A stretch of 64,000 bases of DNA from positions 310,248,840-310,312,839 of the forward strand of contig CM062820.1 in the NCBI GenBank assembly GCA_031772625.1, given 5' to 3'. This document shows positions 33,204 to 45,937 of this stretch, piece after piece (the stretch's first letter is position 1; the number at the start of each line of letters is the position of its first letter). This DNA comes from Pinus tabuliformis (taxonomy: Eukaryota > Streptophyta > Pinopsida > Pinales > Pinaceae). Position numbers and translations under genes: made by a program. The notes below the pieces were generated by a model. The model saw only the letters and a list, made by a program, of their open reading frames with translations. It did no database searches and was not told the origin of the DNA.

Positions 33204-35565
33204 GAGGAGCACTTTGATCTAGCAATGCCACATGGCATATGTGGACCTATTTTCAGACATGGCAAAGAGGAGGCATTATTTTCATGGGAGCTTCCATGGA
33301 TGTTGGCTTTTGGGTTTACTCCAAAAGTGTTTTCTCCAGCAGATCCTGGACTGTTAATGATGACTAGCATTACTCTTAAAGCCTTCAAATCAGCATGGCA
33401 ATTTATAAGATGATGAGCATTGGACTGTTCGTTGGTTGAGCTGTCATAAGAGAGACCAATTCGCTATCACTAGTTTTCAGATCTGAAACTTGAAAGGGGT
33501 TGTTTTCACCAGCATATGAGGGCACACAGGTTGAAGACATGCATGTTACTCATTTACAGGAAGAGAATATATCATCCAATTTTTAGTGATTCTTTTAACC
33601 TTATCAGTGTGCACTTGGATATTAGCTTGCTGTTTTGGTGCATGATCCAAGAGTTATAACCAGTGGGCAAAAACTTAACCCCCAGCATGAAGATGAAATC
33701 AAGTTCTGCTGTGCTGATTGTGTTTAGGTTGAGGAAAAGTGCTACTGTCTTTGTCACAATAGTATGCTGCTAGGATGGTGTCTTGGTGGATCAAAACCTG
33801 CTGCCATACTTGGAAATAAAGCATGGTTTTGCTGAATGTATTGCTGATATTTAGTTGAATTTCCAACTAGTGAGGAGGTTAAATTTCCTTAGGCTGATTC
33901 TGAGCACACTTGAGCTTATTTATGGGAAGGGGCTGTTCCTGCAATGTGATATATTCATAGACACTAGCCTGGAGAAACATTCTTGGTATGTTTAATTCAG
34001 CATACCAACTAATATCCAGCAGAAATCAAACCTGTTTGCTATTGTTGTTTAAGCTCAAGGTTCATTTACAGCTCAGCATATTGTCTGACAGTACTCCAGA
34101 AGCAACTTGTGGAAGATGACTTTGTTGCATCAATTTTATCAATGGATACAATGGTAAATGGTTGTAGCCTGTTTTCAGTTGTGGTAATGTCATTAAATAC
34201 AAAACCATAGTTGGAGAAGTGTAACGCTTGAATGTAGCACACATTGCTAGAGCAGTCCATTTATGACATAATTTGAGGAAAGAAGGTCCATTTTGGAAGG
34301 AGTGACCGGCCTAGACAGGATTAAACAAAACTATTTAAACAGATCTTGAAAATGATCATTTCTAGAGAGGGTGCTAATGTTCTATGAATGGCACACAGAA
34401 ACTAGGTATGAGGAAGAAGAGGAGCCCTTAGATGAGGAACACTCCCCTTCTAGATCAGCTATGATCCTTATTTTCATGAGAAGTGGTTATTAGATGAAGT
34501 ACCTATAAGAGTATATAAATGAAAAGAAAGACAAATGTACAATAATACAAAAGACCATGTCAAAATGCTTATTGGAGGAAGTGCCCTAGCTAAAGGAGAC
34601 ATATGTGAGCAAATTCATTATTTTAAGGGAATATCATGGTGTTCCAAGAGGAGCTCCAGGGAGGAAGAATACAAGTGGCATAATGAGCACTTATACTAAG
34701 TCAAAAGCATGTTTTTCAGGAAGTGGCATCAAAACTCATTTTTGTATATTTTATTACATTTTGAGGTGTGTCCAGCCTTGAGTGGTCTCTATGACACATT
34801 TTAATATTATTTCTTGGAGAAATTAGTGGATCTAGGACCCTTTGGAATACTCTCATCAATATTTTATTATAAAATTAGGTGAGGAGAAAGGGCTATAAAA
34901 GGACAACCTCTCTTCATTTGCAAATCGGAAGCTCAAGTGGAGAGAATTCCCCTTTAGAAGGCCAAGGATATCATAAGTTGCACGATAGAGGGAGGAAAGG
35001 CTTTGGTGAAGTATGTGGTATTTTGCTGGGATAGATCACATTAATGCTAGGGCTGTCATATAATTTCTGCTGGTATGTCTCTTATCTTCAGATCTGTTAC
35101 CCATTTTTTGTGGACTGTTTGGGTGCTAGAGAATGGCATTTTGGAGAGGTGTTCATGCCTGCAGTGTCCCTTCATGTAATCAATGACTGCCGTTCACACT
35201 TATTTGATGGCTGTTGTTGATCTCATTACTTTTAAGTTGCAAGAAACACCTAATTTGGCTACATCTTGGTCCCATGACTCAAAACTTGGAAACATCGAAA
35301 TGCCTTGGAAATGCTATTGCATGTGTCCTATGGCTTTTCCAAATCAAGAAACACTGTACACCATGACCGATGATGTTTCCAAAGTGTTTTGGCAGTTTTC
35401 ATTGACATTTCAGGCACATTTTTGGAACTTTTTTGGCCCTCCCAAGTGCCTATGAGGGGCATGGGATCCAGAGGAAAATATTGCCCTGTTTGTGACCCTT
35501 TAAGACAAAACAAGGATAGGGGATCAAGCTACGAGGAGTTTGCTACCTTGGTAATTGATGGTAAT
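33204..35565. other. unassigned intergenic or intronic DNA
   Basis: No gene or placed element. A TATA-like GCTATAAAAGG at about 34893 lies in an LTR-like context (followed by CTCTTCATTTGC), but no LTR ends were found. Short open frames show no family motif. Confidence 0.6.
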
Positions 35566-35928
35566 ATTAAATTCCTAAAGTAAAACGATAGAAAAGGTAA
35601 GATAAAGGAGAATGTCAAGTTGACATTCTCCTTTATCTTACCTTTTCTATCTTACATTCTCCATATGTAGTTTGATGGGGTTGGAACCACTCTAAAACAA
35701 CTTGAAACAATTAATGTAATGTTAAAAATTTCGAGGAAAAGGATAGAAAAGTTAAGATAAAGGAGAATGTCAAGTTGGCATTCTCCTTTATCTTACCTTT
35801 TCTATCCTTTTACTTTAGGATTTTTTATCCTTTAACTTTAGGAATTTAAATTTTTTAACATTGCATTAATTGTTTCAAGTTGTTTTAGAGTGGTTCCAAC
35901 CCCATCAAACTACATATGGAGAATGTAC
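35566..35928. mobile_element. fold-back, MITE-like element with nested hairpins
   Basis: Three inverted structures are packed together. Hairpin 1 (35587-35651) has two perfect 32-bp arms and a one-base loop. Hairpin 2 (35738-35811) has about 36-bp arms with two mismatches and the same core (AAGATAAAGGAGAATGTCAA). An outer pair joins 35654-35731 with 35848-35928, about 78 bp each with few mismatches, both containing a CTACATATGGAGAATGTA-type end. Motifs TTCCTAAAGT and ACTTTAGGA mark the edges. There is no ORF; a target duplication could not be fixed. A diverged relative lies at 56330-56460. Confidence 0.7.
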
Positions 35929-36059
35929 AATTTCATCTCCCATTTAGAATTCAGTGGAATTAATAGTTTTTAGGATTGTAGCATTTCCATTGGATTCTAT
36001 TGTGTATGATGGTTGTGGGATTGGCATTAGTCAATACCTCCAAGCTGTCGGATTTTTGG

Positions 36060-36756
36060 TGATATTTGTAGCTCGCGCAGGTATTTTTGCACATGCCTAA
36101 GTGTCTAGGCGTGCAAAAGTCGCCCAAAGTCTCCTTAGACACTCTCTAGTTAGCCTAAGTTAGACTTAGGTAAAACACATAATTATTATGTTGACTTATT
36201 GAGATAAAATAACCTTAGGAAAAGTAAAGTAAATTACTTTAGTGATTATGTTTTAATCTCAGCGGTTGATCTCAAGTGAGGCGAGATCTAATCTCAATCG
36301 TCAATCATTTTGGAGATTAGGGTTAGGGATTTAGCTCAATGTACATTTATAAAAACAAGGCTAAGGAGAAGGAGAAGACACCATATAGTAGAACAAGATT
36401 GAGAGAGGCATGTTAGTGAGTGTGTTGGGTTCGAGGAAGGTAGCAGTAAGGAGATCCAAATCAATGAAGGAGGGCTTGATCAAATGGATTAGATCTAATG
36501 TTGTATGTTTTTTCTAAGTTGGTTCATTTTCCTAAGAAGGGAGCTCAAGTGAGTTCTAAAGAATTTTTAATGAAGAACTCTGATTAGGTAGAATTTGTTG
36601 TGTCATATTTTCGTGATTGAGATTGGTAAATTTACTTCTGCTAAATTTTTGTGTTAATGAACCTAGTTATGCATTTCATCAAGAGATCGTTAATTTGCTA
36701 GGAATTAAGTGTTGGGTGCTAGGTTTGTAGGAATTCTAACAATTTTGCATCATGTA
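36060..36756 (+). repeat. possible old LTR remnant
   Basis: Contains the pattern of the copia LTRs in this window: a TCTCAGCGGTTGATCT block, TTTATAAAAACAAGG as TATA box (about 36345) and a purine-rich transcribed part. Element E inserted at its right end; across E the sequence continues ATGTAATCATATGAGAGC, which could be a decayed initiator-Met primer site. No partner LTR was found. Confidence 0.35.
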
Positions 36757-37873
36757 TGTTGATTTCTGGTAACATCAGATGTGCTCTAAGACTCAAAATT
36801 TGCAGGGAGGCTTGGACACATGTATTCCACAATACCCAGAAATCATTATGGGAAATCCACCTAGAGACAGTTTTGTTAAAATAATTAATTATTTTTAATG
36901 GGTGCCTAAGTCTAAACTTAGGGAATTAAAATAATTAAAGGGTATTAATCTAACTGTGGGTGAAACTTCTAGAAGAAGACGAGGATCAAGCCAAAATGAT
37001 CTGAGCCATTGATTAGGATCTAATTTAGGCCGTTGGTTCTCAACAGAAAGATTGTAAAAGGAGGCTTGAGGGGCATTTGGAAAACACATCGAGTAGAGAT
37101 CAGAAGATCAAATTTCTGAAGCAGAGCAGCTGCCGGAGAGAAATTCGAAGTGATCTTTTGCAGTGAGGGGCGGGGATAGTTCCGGTTGGAGATTTCTCTT
37201 GATCCGGGAAAACTCAGCAGAGAAGGCAGAGATAGATCCGGGAGAGGAAGCGCTGTGGTTAAGCTGGCCAGCATAGGTTGACGTAGAGCCTTGAGGAGGT
37301 CTGAAAATTTGTTGGGGGAATCGATATCAGAAGTGTAAGCCGGGGTGTGAGATCGGGAGGTGAAAATCGAAGTTCCTGGGCAACAAATTGATCAGCAGAA
37401 GGGGTGTCGCTGTCCCTATAGGTTGTGACATTGGGCTGATGCAGTGGCTGCGCAGAGGAACCCTGGGGCGGTCCATTCAATGGCTGGATCAACCAGGATC
37501 TCCAGTGATAGTGTGAGGTAATACCACTTATCTCTCTGTCAGTGATATTCTCTGTACTGGATAGCCATCAAGGCATGTAGAGATTGTATTAAGAATTACT
37601 ACTGCGTAATAATAAAACCCTCAGAGCTGCTCCGGTTTTCCCGCATTGGGTTTTTTCAGGGACATTTGTCCAAAAATAACTGTGTAAATGTGTTGTGTAT
37701 TTCGTTCTTGTTCAGTTCCTTGTTTCAACATTTTATTTAAATGGTGAAGGCTGCAATGTATTAGTTTCGGTGTTTATTGTAAGAAACAATAAATAATTTT
37801 GTTCAATGATTAACAAATAGAAGAAATGTAATTAGTTACTGCAGTAGAAATTTGGGTCTTCCAAATTTTCACA
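36757..37873 (+). repeat. Element E 5' LTR
   Basis: 1117 bp, homologous to 39817-40938. The first about 350 bp are clearly related to F's LTR read on the minus strand (GATGTGCTCTA, AAAATAATTAAT, CCTAAGTCTAAACTTAGGGA, GGCTTGAGGG). Confidence 0.93.
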
Positions 37874-38370
37874 TGGTATTAGATCTGCAGGTGAAACAAG
37901 AGAACAGAGCCAGAAGAGCCCAACGCTGAAGGAAGAAGGGAAGTCGATGTGTTGCATAGGCAACAAATCGAATCCCCAGAGGGATTGCGCAGTCCAGGCC
38001 AGGAGGGCAAGATTTTCGTGGAAAATCTCTCTGTGAGTGAGTTGACAGAGAGGTAGGAATCATAGGATTTCCAGATCGAAATCTGTCAGCGGTAGAGGGA
38101 GCAGCGCAGCAGCAACTTCAGCGAAGAGGGGTTTTTGGTGTGACGCAGTTTCTGCAAGTAGTTGCTAGGAAGAAAGACGTCAGAAGGAAGAAGAGGGACA
38201 CTTGAGGGAATTTCTTCCTAAGAGAATTCCTAGCTAGGGAATTCGAATTCTCATTTGCTGAGCAGTAGCAAGGGGCAACAAATCTACTGACTGCAGCAGG
38301 GAGTGCGTAGGCTAGCCCAGCAGTGGCGCAAAGGAGTGAGGAGCTCATTTGACTTTTTCGATTGGCAAAG

Positions 38371-39202
38371 ATGGCAACCAATGGGTTGAGAGGCCAGGAT
38401 CAGTTGGATGGTGCATCAAACTATGTGATCTGGAAGGCGAGGATGTCATGCCTTTTGGATGAACATTTTCTCAAGATCTACATCGACAGTGTGGTAGCTG
38501 AGTCCGCAGATCCAGATCTGCTCAAAAAGTACAAGGGAGAAATGGCGAAGGCCAATTGGATGATCCTCGATGGAGTGAAGGATCATGTAGTATGTCACAT
38601 CTCAGGCAAAGGGACTACCAAGGAGATGTGGGATGCCTTGTCCATGCTATATCAAGGATCTCCGAACAACGAAAGATGTACTTGGAGCAGAAGATGAGAT
38701 CCACGCAGATTAAGAAGGGGGAACACATTGATTTGTTCCTTGCAAAGCTTCAGGAGACCTGTGACGAGTTAGAAGCTGTGGGGTCAACACCTCAGCCTAC
38801 TGAGATGGTGAGGTTGGCTCTAAATTCAATCGTAGAAGAGTGGCAAGTATTTATCCAGAGCATCCTGGGCAGGGAGAAATTGCCAAACTGGGAAGGAATG
38901 TGGGTCGCTTTTAAGCAGGAAGAGATGAGGAGAGACTTAGTCAAGTGCAAGCTTGACAGTGGTAGCAGCAGCAGTGGGTCGAACCCAAGGAGGAGGATGA
39001 AAATGCAGCCCTCGCATCTAAGGGGCAGTAGGAGCAGCGAAAGAAGAAGAAAGATATTTTGAAGATCAAGTGCTTCCGGTGTGGCGAACTTGGTCATTAC
39101 GCTACACAGTGTCCTCTCAAGAAGAAGGACAAGGACGAGAAGAATGATTCGAAGGTTGCATCCGCACAGATCAAAGAGGAGGAGTTTGCCATGATCGCCT
39201 AG
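38371..39202 (+). pseudogene. Element E gag with CCHC zinc knuckle
   Basis: Copia Gag from ATG 38371 (GQDQLDGASNYVIWKARM) through a TKEMWDALSMLYQ block. A small deletion near 38675 shifts the frame; Gag continues in another frame (EQKMRSTQIKKGEHIDLF ... GREKLPNWEGMW) to about 39050, and a second shift leads to the zinc knuckle CFRCGELGHYATQC (39067-39110). The reading ends EEFAMIA with a TAG at 39200-39202, that is, at the point where a copia polyprotein would normally enter the protease. Two frameshifts apart, the Gag is complete from start to nucleocapsid. Confidence 0.88.
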
Positions 39203-39816
39203 AGGTGGGGTGATAAAGAACTGTAGTTCGAAAGAACTGCAGATGGGCAGGAACCTTGAGGAGTCCACGTCTTGGATCAATACCTTGCTATGGGAGCCCA
39301 TATCAGAAGTAGCAAGATGGAACAGTGTTAGGTGATGCAGAGAAGTGACCGAGTGACAGTTGCAGTGGCTAGGAGCGCTAGAGATTGAGAAGTGCAGAGC
39401 TAGAGTTGGCAACATTGCAGATGGCACAGAGCAGAGGTTAGCAGCAGCGCAGAGGCTTTAGAGGGTCAACGCAGAGACTAGTAGTAGTCAGAGCTCCAGC
39501 AACAAGATGCATCATAATAAACACATCTTCAGTAATTTTGGATAATTTTTCATTGCTGATGCAACAACAGCAGCAGTTGGAGAAGGTTGCAGTGCAGATG
39601 CAGTGTTGGCAGTGGTAGGGCCAAGTTGCCAACAACAACACAAATGTAGAATTTGAGAGGGAGTTGTAGTACGGATGCAGTGTTGGCAGTGGCAGTGTCA
39701 GCATTTGCACAGTAGTTGATGGGCAGAGATGTCAGACATCAGCAGCGCAGAGGGAGGTGTTACAGAGAAGGGTGATACTTCAGCAGGTTGCGAGCACATT
39801 CCTCGCTAAGAGGGAG
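39203..39816 (+). other. Element E CAG-rich 3' UTR and polypurine tract
   Basis: Noncoding, rich in GCAG/CAGCAG. It includes blocks GTTGCAGTGCAGATGCAGTG (about 39587) and GGATGCAGTGTTGGCAG that match the tandem repeats in F's 3' UTR (47069-47215, minus strand). It ends with CCTCGCTAAGAGGGAG, identical to F's polypurine tract. Confidence 0.85.
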
Positions 39817-40938
39817 TGTTGATTTCTGGTAGCATCATATGTGATCTAAGCCTTGAAATTTGCAGGGAGGCTTGGACACATGAATTCCACAATACCTAGA
39901 AATCGTTTTGGGAAGTTCCACTCGGAGACAATTTTATTAAAATAATTAATTATTTTTAATGGGTGCCTAAGTCGAAACTTAGGGAATTAAAATAATTAAA
40001 GGGTATTAATCTAACTGTGGGTGAGACTTCTAGAAGAAGATGAGGATCAAGCCAAAATGATCTGAGCCGTTGATTAGTATCTAATTTGGGCCGTTGGTTC
40101 TCAACAGAAGGATTATAAAAGGAGGCTTGAGGGGCATTTGGAAAACACATCGAATAGAGATCAAAGGATCAAATTTCTGAAGTAGAGTAGCTGTTGGAGA
40201 GAAATTTGAAGTGATCTTTTGCAGTGAGGGGCAAGGATAGTTCCGGTTGGAGATTTCTCTTGATCCGGGAATACTCAATAGAGAAGGCAGAAAGAGATCC
40301 AGGAAAGGTAGCATTGTGGCTAAGCTGGCCAACGTAGGTTGACGCAGAGGCGGCGCAGAGCTTTGAGGAGGTCTGAAAATTTGCTGGGGGAATCGATATT
40401 AGAAGTCAGAAGCTGGGGTGTGAGACTGGGAGGTGAAAATTGAAGTTCGTGGCAGCAAATTGATCAGTAGAAAGGGTGACGTTGTCCCTAGGGGCTGTGA
40501 CGTTGGGCTGACGTAGGGACTGCGCAGAGGCAGTCCATTCAGTGGCTGGATCAGTGAGGATCTCCAATGATAGTGTGAGGTAATCTCACTTATCTTTCTG
40601 TCATTGATATTCTCTGTACTGGATAGCCAACAAGGCATCCAGAGATTGTATTCAGAATTACTACTGCATAGTAATAAAACCCTTAGAGCTGCTGCACCGG
40701 TTTTCCCGCATTGGGTTTTTCTGGGGACATTTGTCCAAAAATAATTGTGTAAATGTGTTGTGTATTTCTTTCTTGTTCAGTTTCTTGTTTCCGCATTTTA
40801 TTTAAATGGTGAAGGCTGTTGTGTATTAGTTTCGATGTTTACCGTAGGAAACACTAAATAATTTTGTTCAGTGATTAACAAATAGAAGAAATGTAATCAG
40901 TTGCTGCAGTAGAAATTTGGGTCTTCCAAATTTTCACA
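39817..40938 (+). repeat. Element E 3' LTR
   Basis: 1122 bp. Right edge TTTTCACA at 40938, then the target duplication ATGTA. Confidence 0.93.
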
Positions 40939-40943
40939 ATGTA

Positions 40944-43900
40944 ATCATATGAGAGCTAATATAGATTTGGGTTTCTTTTTAAAATATCAATTATGTGTAT
41001 CATTCTTATTTTCTTGTTTTTTTTGCAAAATAATGTGTTATTGAAAAAAAAACAACTATGCATCTAAAGTTTTTACATTTTTTATGTACTGTGTTTCCCT
41101 CATGTACCAACTTTTGGGGAGTCATGTTCCTAGGCATTCCCATTTTGGAAATGTACACATTTCCATGTTCTGTGCAATTTAACTTTACTTTCTTTATTGC
41201 ATCATATGCTGGTTGGTTTGGAGCTGGAAATGACTTGGCATCTTAATGAGCTTATCATAGAGTTCCTTGCATCATTGTGGTTGATTTAATTGGTGATGTT
41301 CATGTATGACATAACTTGCTGATTTCCCTTTTTCATTACAAGCTTCTTCATCAATTATTGTTTTTACTCTATTTATCCAGCCCAAAGGACAGGGCACTCA
41401 ATCTTACTTGCCTTTTCTCTTATTTAAAGAATATAATTAAAATAGATATGACTAATTCGAGTTTCAGATCTATGCTGATAGATAGACTAATGATTTGATT
41501 CAGGGAAACCCCTCTTTTGTGGGAGGGGAGCCGACCAAAAGTGAAGGAAGGTTTTTCTAAGGTGACAATGTGTAAAATTTCCAAGAGTTTCCCAAGGGTT
41601 TGTACCTGGAAGATTGGACTTACCTTGTTGTGGACTCAAGAGGTAACATCTCCTAGGCCCTTGGCGATGCTTCATGGAGATGTCAGATCTTTGGATCTTT
41701 GTTCTTTTGGGATGTAAGGCTAGTGCAAAATCACTTAGAGACGAACTCGATGAATCTTGAGCTTTGTGTAATGCTTTGCTTGGAACAAGACTTGGTAATT
41801 GTATTCTTGATGTTCCATAGGGTCTTGGTGCTTGTTGATGCAAGAGTTGAATACCTAGGTTTTGAGGATTGAAACCCTAGGATGGTCATGTAGACATGGA
41901 GGCTAGTGTTAGAGTTGTCTTGCAATACACCTGTAGACCACATTGAGGGCGCATTACTACACAATTCTATCTTGATACCATTAATCAAATTTCTAAAATC
42001 TTCTAGCTTACAAGCACTTTGATACGATGTATAACATGCCCACCAGTGCTCTAACATCAATAAGAATACCAGTAGCTTCTCTATAACATGACTTGGTCAC
42101 CCTTCTAAGCCCAACTTTCCCATTAAGGTACACATGGTACCATAACTCAACCTTGCTCATGCATGCGTAATGCATTCTATATGATATGTAGCAGGTAATA
42201 TGACTAGAACAACATAATAAATATGCAGAAACTCATATAATTCATAAACATGTATAAATACATAATTGACTTAGAAAAATCATATAAATTATGATAAGGA
42301 CACTTACCTTTTATGAATGTAACCAACTAGTTGCAGACCACAAACATTCCATCCAACAACCACACTACTCTAATACTCTCAACAGTGGGTGAACCTCGAG
42401 TTGGGGCTATGATTCCACGAGGGAAAACGACTTCCTATAGCCAGCTATGGTCAACAAGGTCAAGTCAAGGTACCAAACACTAGCAACATACCAACCTATA
42501 GTCTCTTATACCCCATCAATCTACACAACCCAAAGTAGTGCACCCCCTTCTTAGCTTTTGCAGTCCCTTAGGTTGTACCACTATCCTTCCAAGGCTCTAG
42601 CATAGGCCGGCCAAGAAGTCACAAAGCCTTGTGGCTCTAGGAGTTCTAATTGGCTTTAGAATTCTCTAGGCACCTTCTAGGCTTATACTAGGGGACCTAT
42701 CCCCATAATTCTTCTTCTAGGCCTCTAGCCTAACCTGAGCCAACCCAAGGAGAAGTGCACAACTAGATCGACCTAAGATCCACAAGGATGACAATATCAT
42801 AGGGACACACCTGTTAGGGCCAATTCTATAGTCTCAATGATTTGAAGATAATTAGAATGATAGAGTGGAATGGAAAATACACTAGAATCACATTTTATAT
42901 TTGCATGTTCCCAACAACCAAGAATTGACTTCCCCAACACTTGGAAATTCGTTCCCCCTCCTTGGGAACTCAGGATAAAAACATGTGCATGACTTTAGGC
43001 TTATATTAATATTTGGCTCAGGTCCCCTTCACTTAGCCCTTAGACCCTTTCCCACTTGTGGAGCCTTGGCCCCTCATCTCTCTTGTTTGACTTGGTTCAT
43101 AACACTGGTGTATTTTTATTAATATGAGAGTGTGACTACATATTTACATTTGCTAGGCTTGTTGGCCTTTCAACACATAGGCTCTTCTGCTTAAAAGCAC
43201 ATACACACCTCAATACACACACACACACACACTCAGATTTAGGCATCTAGGCCCAACACAGTCATATACATTAACACATAGGCTCGACATATGCTAGCTC
43301 ACTAGCCTAACAAAATACATGTACAAATACACTAGGGATGATCCTAGGGGTGTTACATGTCTTGCCATGTACTTGTGATGCAAACATGGCTAGGGCTTCC
43401 AACCCTACGAAAGAAAAGATAATACAAGTTTGTTGAAGCCATGGAGGACTTGCAAGTGTCGGTGATTTCTGGTTGTGGATCTTTGGTGGTGGCTAGAGCT
43501 TACATGGTTTCTCTAGATAGGGTTGTAAAGAGCTTGAAGATTGCACTAGCTTATGATAAGTTATGAGTATGTATATGTATTTCATTTCTCTTTTTCCAGT
43601 TGTCCAAAATGGTGTAATTTTAGATTTGATTTTTAACTTCATTATCTTCTTGATTATTTGCAGGTTTGATTTTCAGCGTGTATTACTTTCTTGATTGGGT
43701 AGTTTCCAACACTTGTTGATGCTAATTTGACATAACATAAGGCTTGTTGCCCCAAAATCTAGCAGACCTTATGAGATACCTCACAAGGCAAGGGCTAGAC
43801 CTAGATGCAACAATCAAGTGGACCGCTATTGTCACCTCAACGATCTGCCTCTTACTTTTTAGTGGAATTTCACCACGTGGGAGGCTTCCCAGTTTTCACC

Positions 43901-45630
43901 TAAAAGATGTTCTAAGTCAATTGGTTGAAGGTGATATAGGTCAAAGGCTAAGCAAGGAACTTCTTTGGTGGACGAAGACAATCTTCAAGCTATAGGAGCA
44001 ATGTACCATATACAAAGCCTTAGAAAGGCACTTGACACCTAGGGTTTTAAGATGTAGTTCAATAAAGGAGTGTCTAGGCATACACGTACAAAGAAAAGGT
44101 TTAACCCTCAAATGAGATGGCAATCAACAAAAAGGGATGGCAAACCCTCTAATCAAACCCCAAGTTGAAGCCTCTAGCCAAAGTTAGGGTTTAACTAGGG
44201 CACAAATTGCCTAGGGTAGATGACGTCAGTCTTGTAAGGGCCAACTCCACCATGAAAATAGCTAGATTTTGAGTTAATGATTAATCAAGGTGAAATTAAG
44301 CTACAAAATCCATAACATCCTCCTAATTAAGGCCCTAGTTGAATTTTGCCCTATGCCCTAGCCCAGGAAACTTGCTTTCAAGGGCTTGGAAAAGTAGATA
44401 AGAAGGAAAATATATAATTATTAGGAGTTTTTACCTTAACAATGATTCCCAGTGCCTTTTCCTACTTGGGTGATGGAGTCTTTAGGGCTAAATTTATTAG
44501 ATATCAAATTTATGCTTGGAGTAAGGGGGAAAGTTAAAACCCTAGTTTCACTTGATAAACCCTAGCTACCTTTTTTATGAGGGGAGAAATTAAGTAGAGG
44601 AAAGCTCTCTAGGAGGTCCTCTATGGCATTCAAGGAAAATAAATTTAACATGCAATGATCAAGCAAGATTTTCCAATAAAAAATTGCATTTAAACATGGA
44701 ACAATAAAAAAAACATAGCATACATTCATCACATGAAAAACTATTAAAAATATGCAATTACACTTGCAAATTTTCCAAGAAATTGCCTTCTTTCAATCCC
44801 AAAAAGACATCTCCAAGACACAAATTAGTCTCAAGTAGGATCACATCTCCACAAGTAGTGAAGTACAACAAGGCTAAGTTGAGCTCTCTAAAGGAGGTCG
44901 AAATCCACAAGTGATGATGAAAAATAAGAATGGAGTGATCTCCATTTATATGAGGTCTATCACATCCATTAATCCATCTAAAAGCCCTATAACAAGTTTG
45001 ATTTTGAGTAAACATGAAGTAAATGGGTTACAAGCCAACCCAATAGCTCAATAAAACAAAATAAGCCACTAATTCCCACATGTGTGAGCTGAAATCCCTC
45101 TCCAAGCATGATGTCATGCCCTTTTAGTGCTAATAAGGCTCCAAAAGTGCAAAATATGGGCTAGATGCATCTCCAATCATCATGATCAATTGTTAATTGA
45201 GGAGGACTCAAATGAAGCCTCGAAACATCTCCATGTGTCCAAAAGCCAGCTCTGGGTGCCTTGCATCGTCTCCATGGGTGCCATCATGACAACGTGATGC
45301 AATCTCTCTCCAATGTTGGGGCTCCATGAGGTAGTACAAGCCCTCTCTAATCATCCTAGGGATGATCATCATCATCTGGACTCTGGACCAAGGCATGCCC
45401 ATTAAAACAATGTTAAGGCCAACATGGGGGTATGCTGGGCACATCATTAAGAATCTTCATTGCTAAGAAAAATGAGCTTAGCATTTCAACATCTGAGGGT
45501 GCTTTGGGGTGCCAATCAATTGTTAGGATCATCAAAGTGCCTAATGCTCTGCCGTGGAAGAGAAACACTGCATCTGTAAGGTCATCACTACTGTTCGAAA
45601 GTGTAGTACGACCTGGGCAATAATGTTGAG
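40944..45630. other. unassigned DNA with a gypsy LTR edge and an AC microsatellite
   Basis: No gene recognised. At 43340-43357 the minus strand reads TGTAACACCCCTAGGATCAT, a typical start of a plant gypsy LTR, so an LTR in minus orientation probably extends leftward from 43357; its other end was not found. A short (AC)n run is at about 43207-43230. The open frames at 41487-41843, 43744-43995 and 44758-45015 have no family motif. Confidence 0.5.
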
Positions 45631-45937
45631 TGTTGTCGCTGCCTAATCCACACCTCGGGTCACATGGAAGAAATCTTCAATCCACTGGGTGTGGCCTTGG
45701 GGCGAGTCTCGAGTCGAGTTTACTATCACTCTATCTCGACTCCTCTATCTAGGCTAACTCCTAGTGAAGCCAAGGGGGTAGTCCCTAAAAGAATAACTAA
45801 GGCTAATTAAGCTATAGCAAAACAAGAAATTATTCTAGGAGTTAATTTGATTACACAAAAGTACATTAACCAACAACATATAATTTATATGATTGACAAG
45901 TAGATAATCAAATGACAAATTTAAATAACAAGATAGA
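45631..45937. repeat. Element J: B-related LTR fragment interrupted by F
   Basis: Starts TGTTGTCGCTGCC, like the LTR starts of B (TGTTGTCGCAC) and I (TGTTGTCGCTCAG), and shares the AAGGGGGTAGTCCCT block at about 45771. It is cut at 45937 by element F; its continuation beyond 51460 is not recognisable by eye. Confidence 0.5.

Larger units (their letters stand above)
36757..40938 (+). mobile_element. Element E: gag-only copia retrotransposon
   Basis: LTRs 36757-37873 and 39817-40938 (TGTTGATTTCTGG ... TTTTCACA), with perfect target duplication ATGTA (36752-36756 and 40939-40943). The internal 1.9 kb has a decayed primer site (TGGTATTAGATC, 37874), gag with a zinc knuckle, a CAG-rich 3' UTR and a polypurine tract (CTAAGAGGGAG). 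No protease, integrase or RT. LTR sequence, polypurine tract and 3' UTR repeats are shared with element F, which has the reverse content (pol without gag). Confidence 0.92.

Noticed and set aside
35183..35455. 90-codon plus-strand open frame as a host exon
   Set aside because: No conserved motif, no convincing splice sites, and an overlapping minus-strand frame of similar quality.
38792..39427. 211-codon minus-strand open frame, Leu-rich, membrane-like
   Set aside because: Antisense of E's gag and CAG-rich 3' UTR; the hydrophobic look is a by-product of antisense reading.
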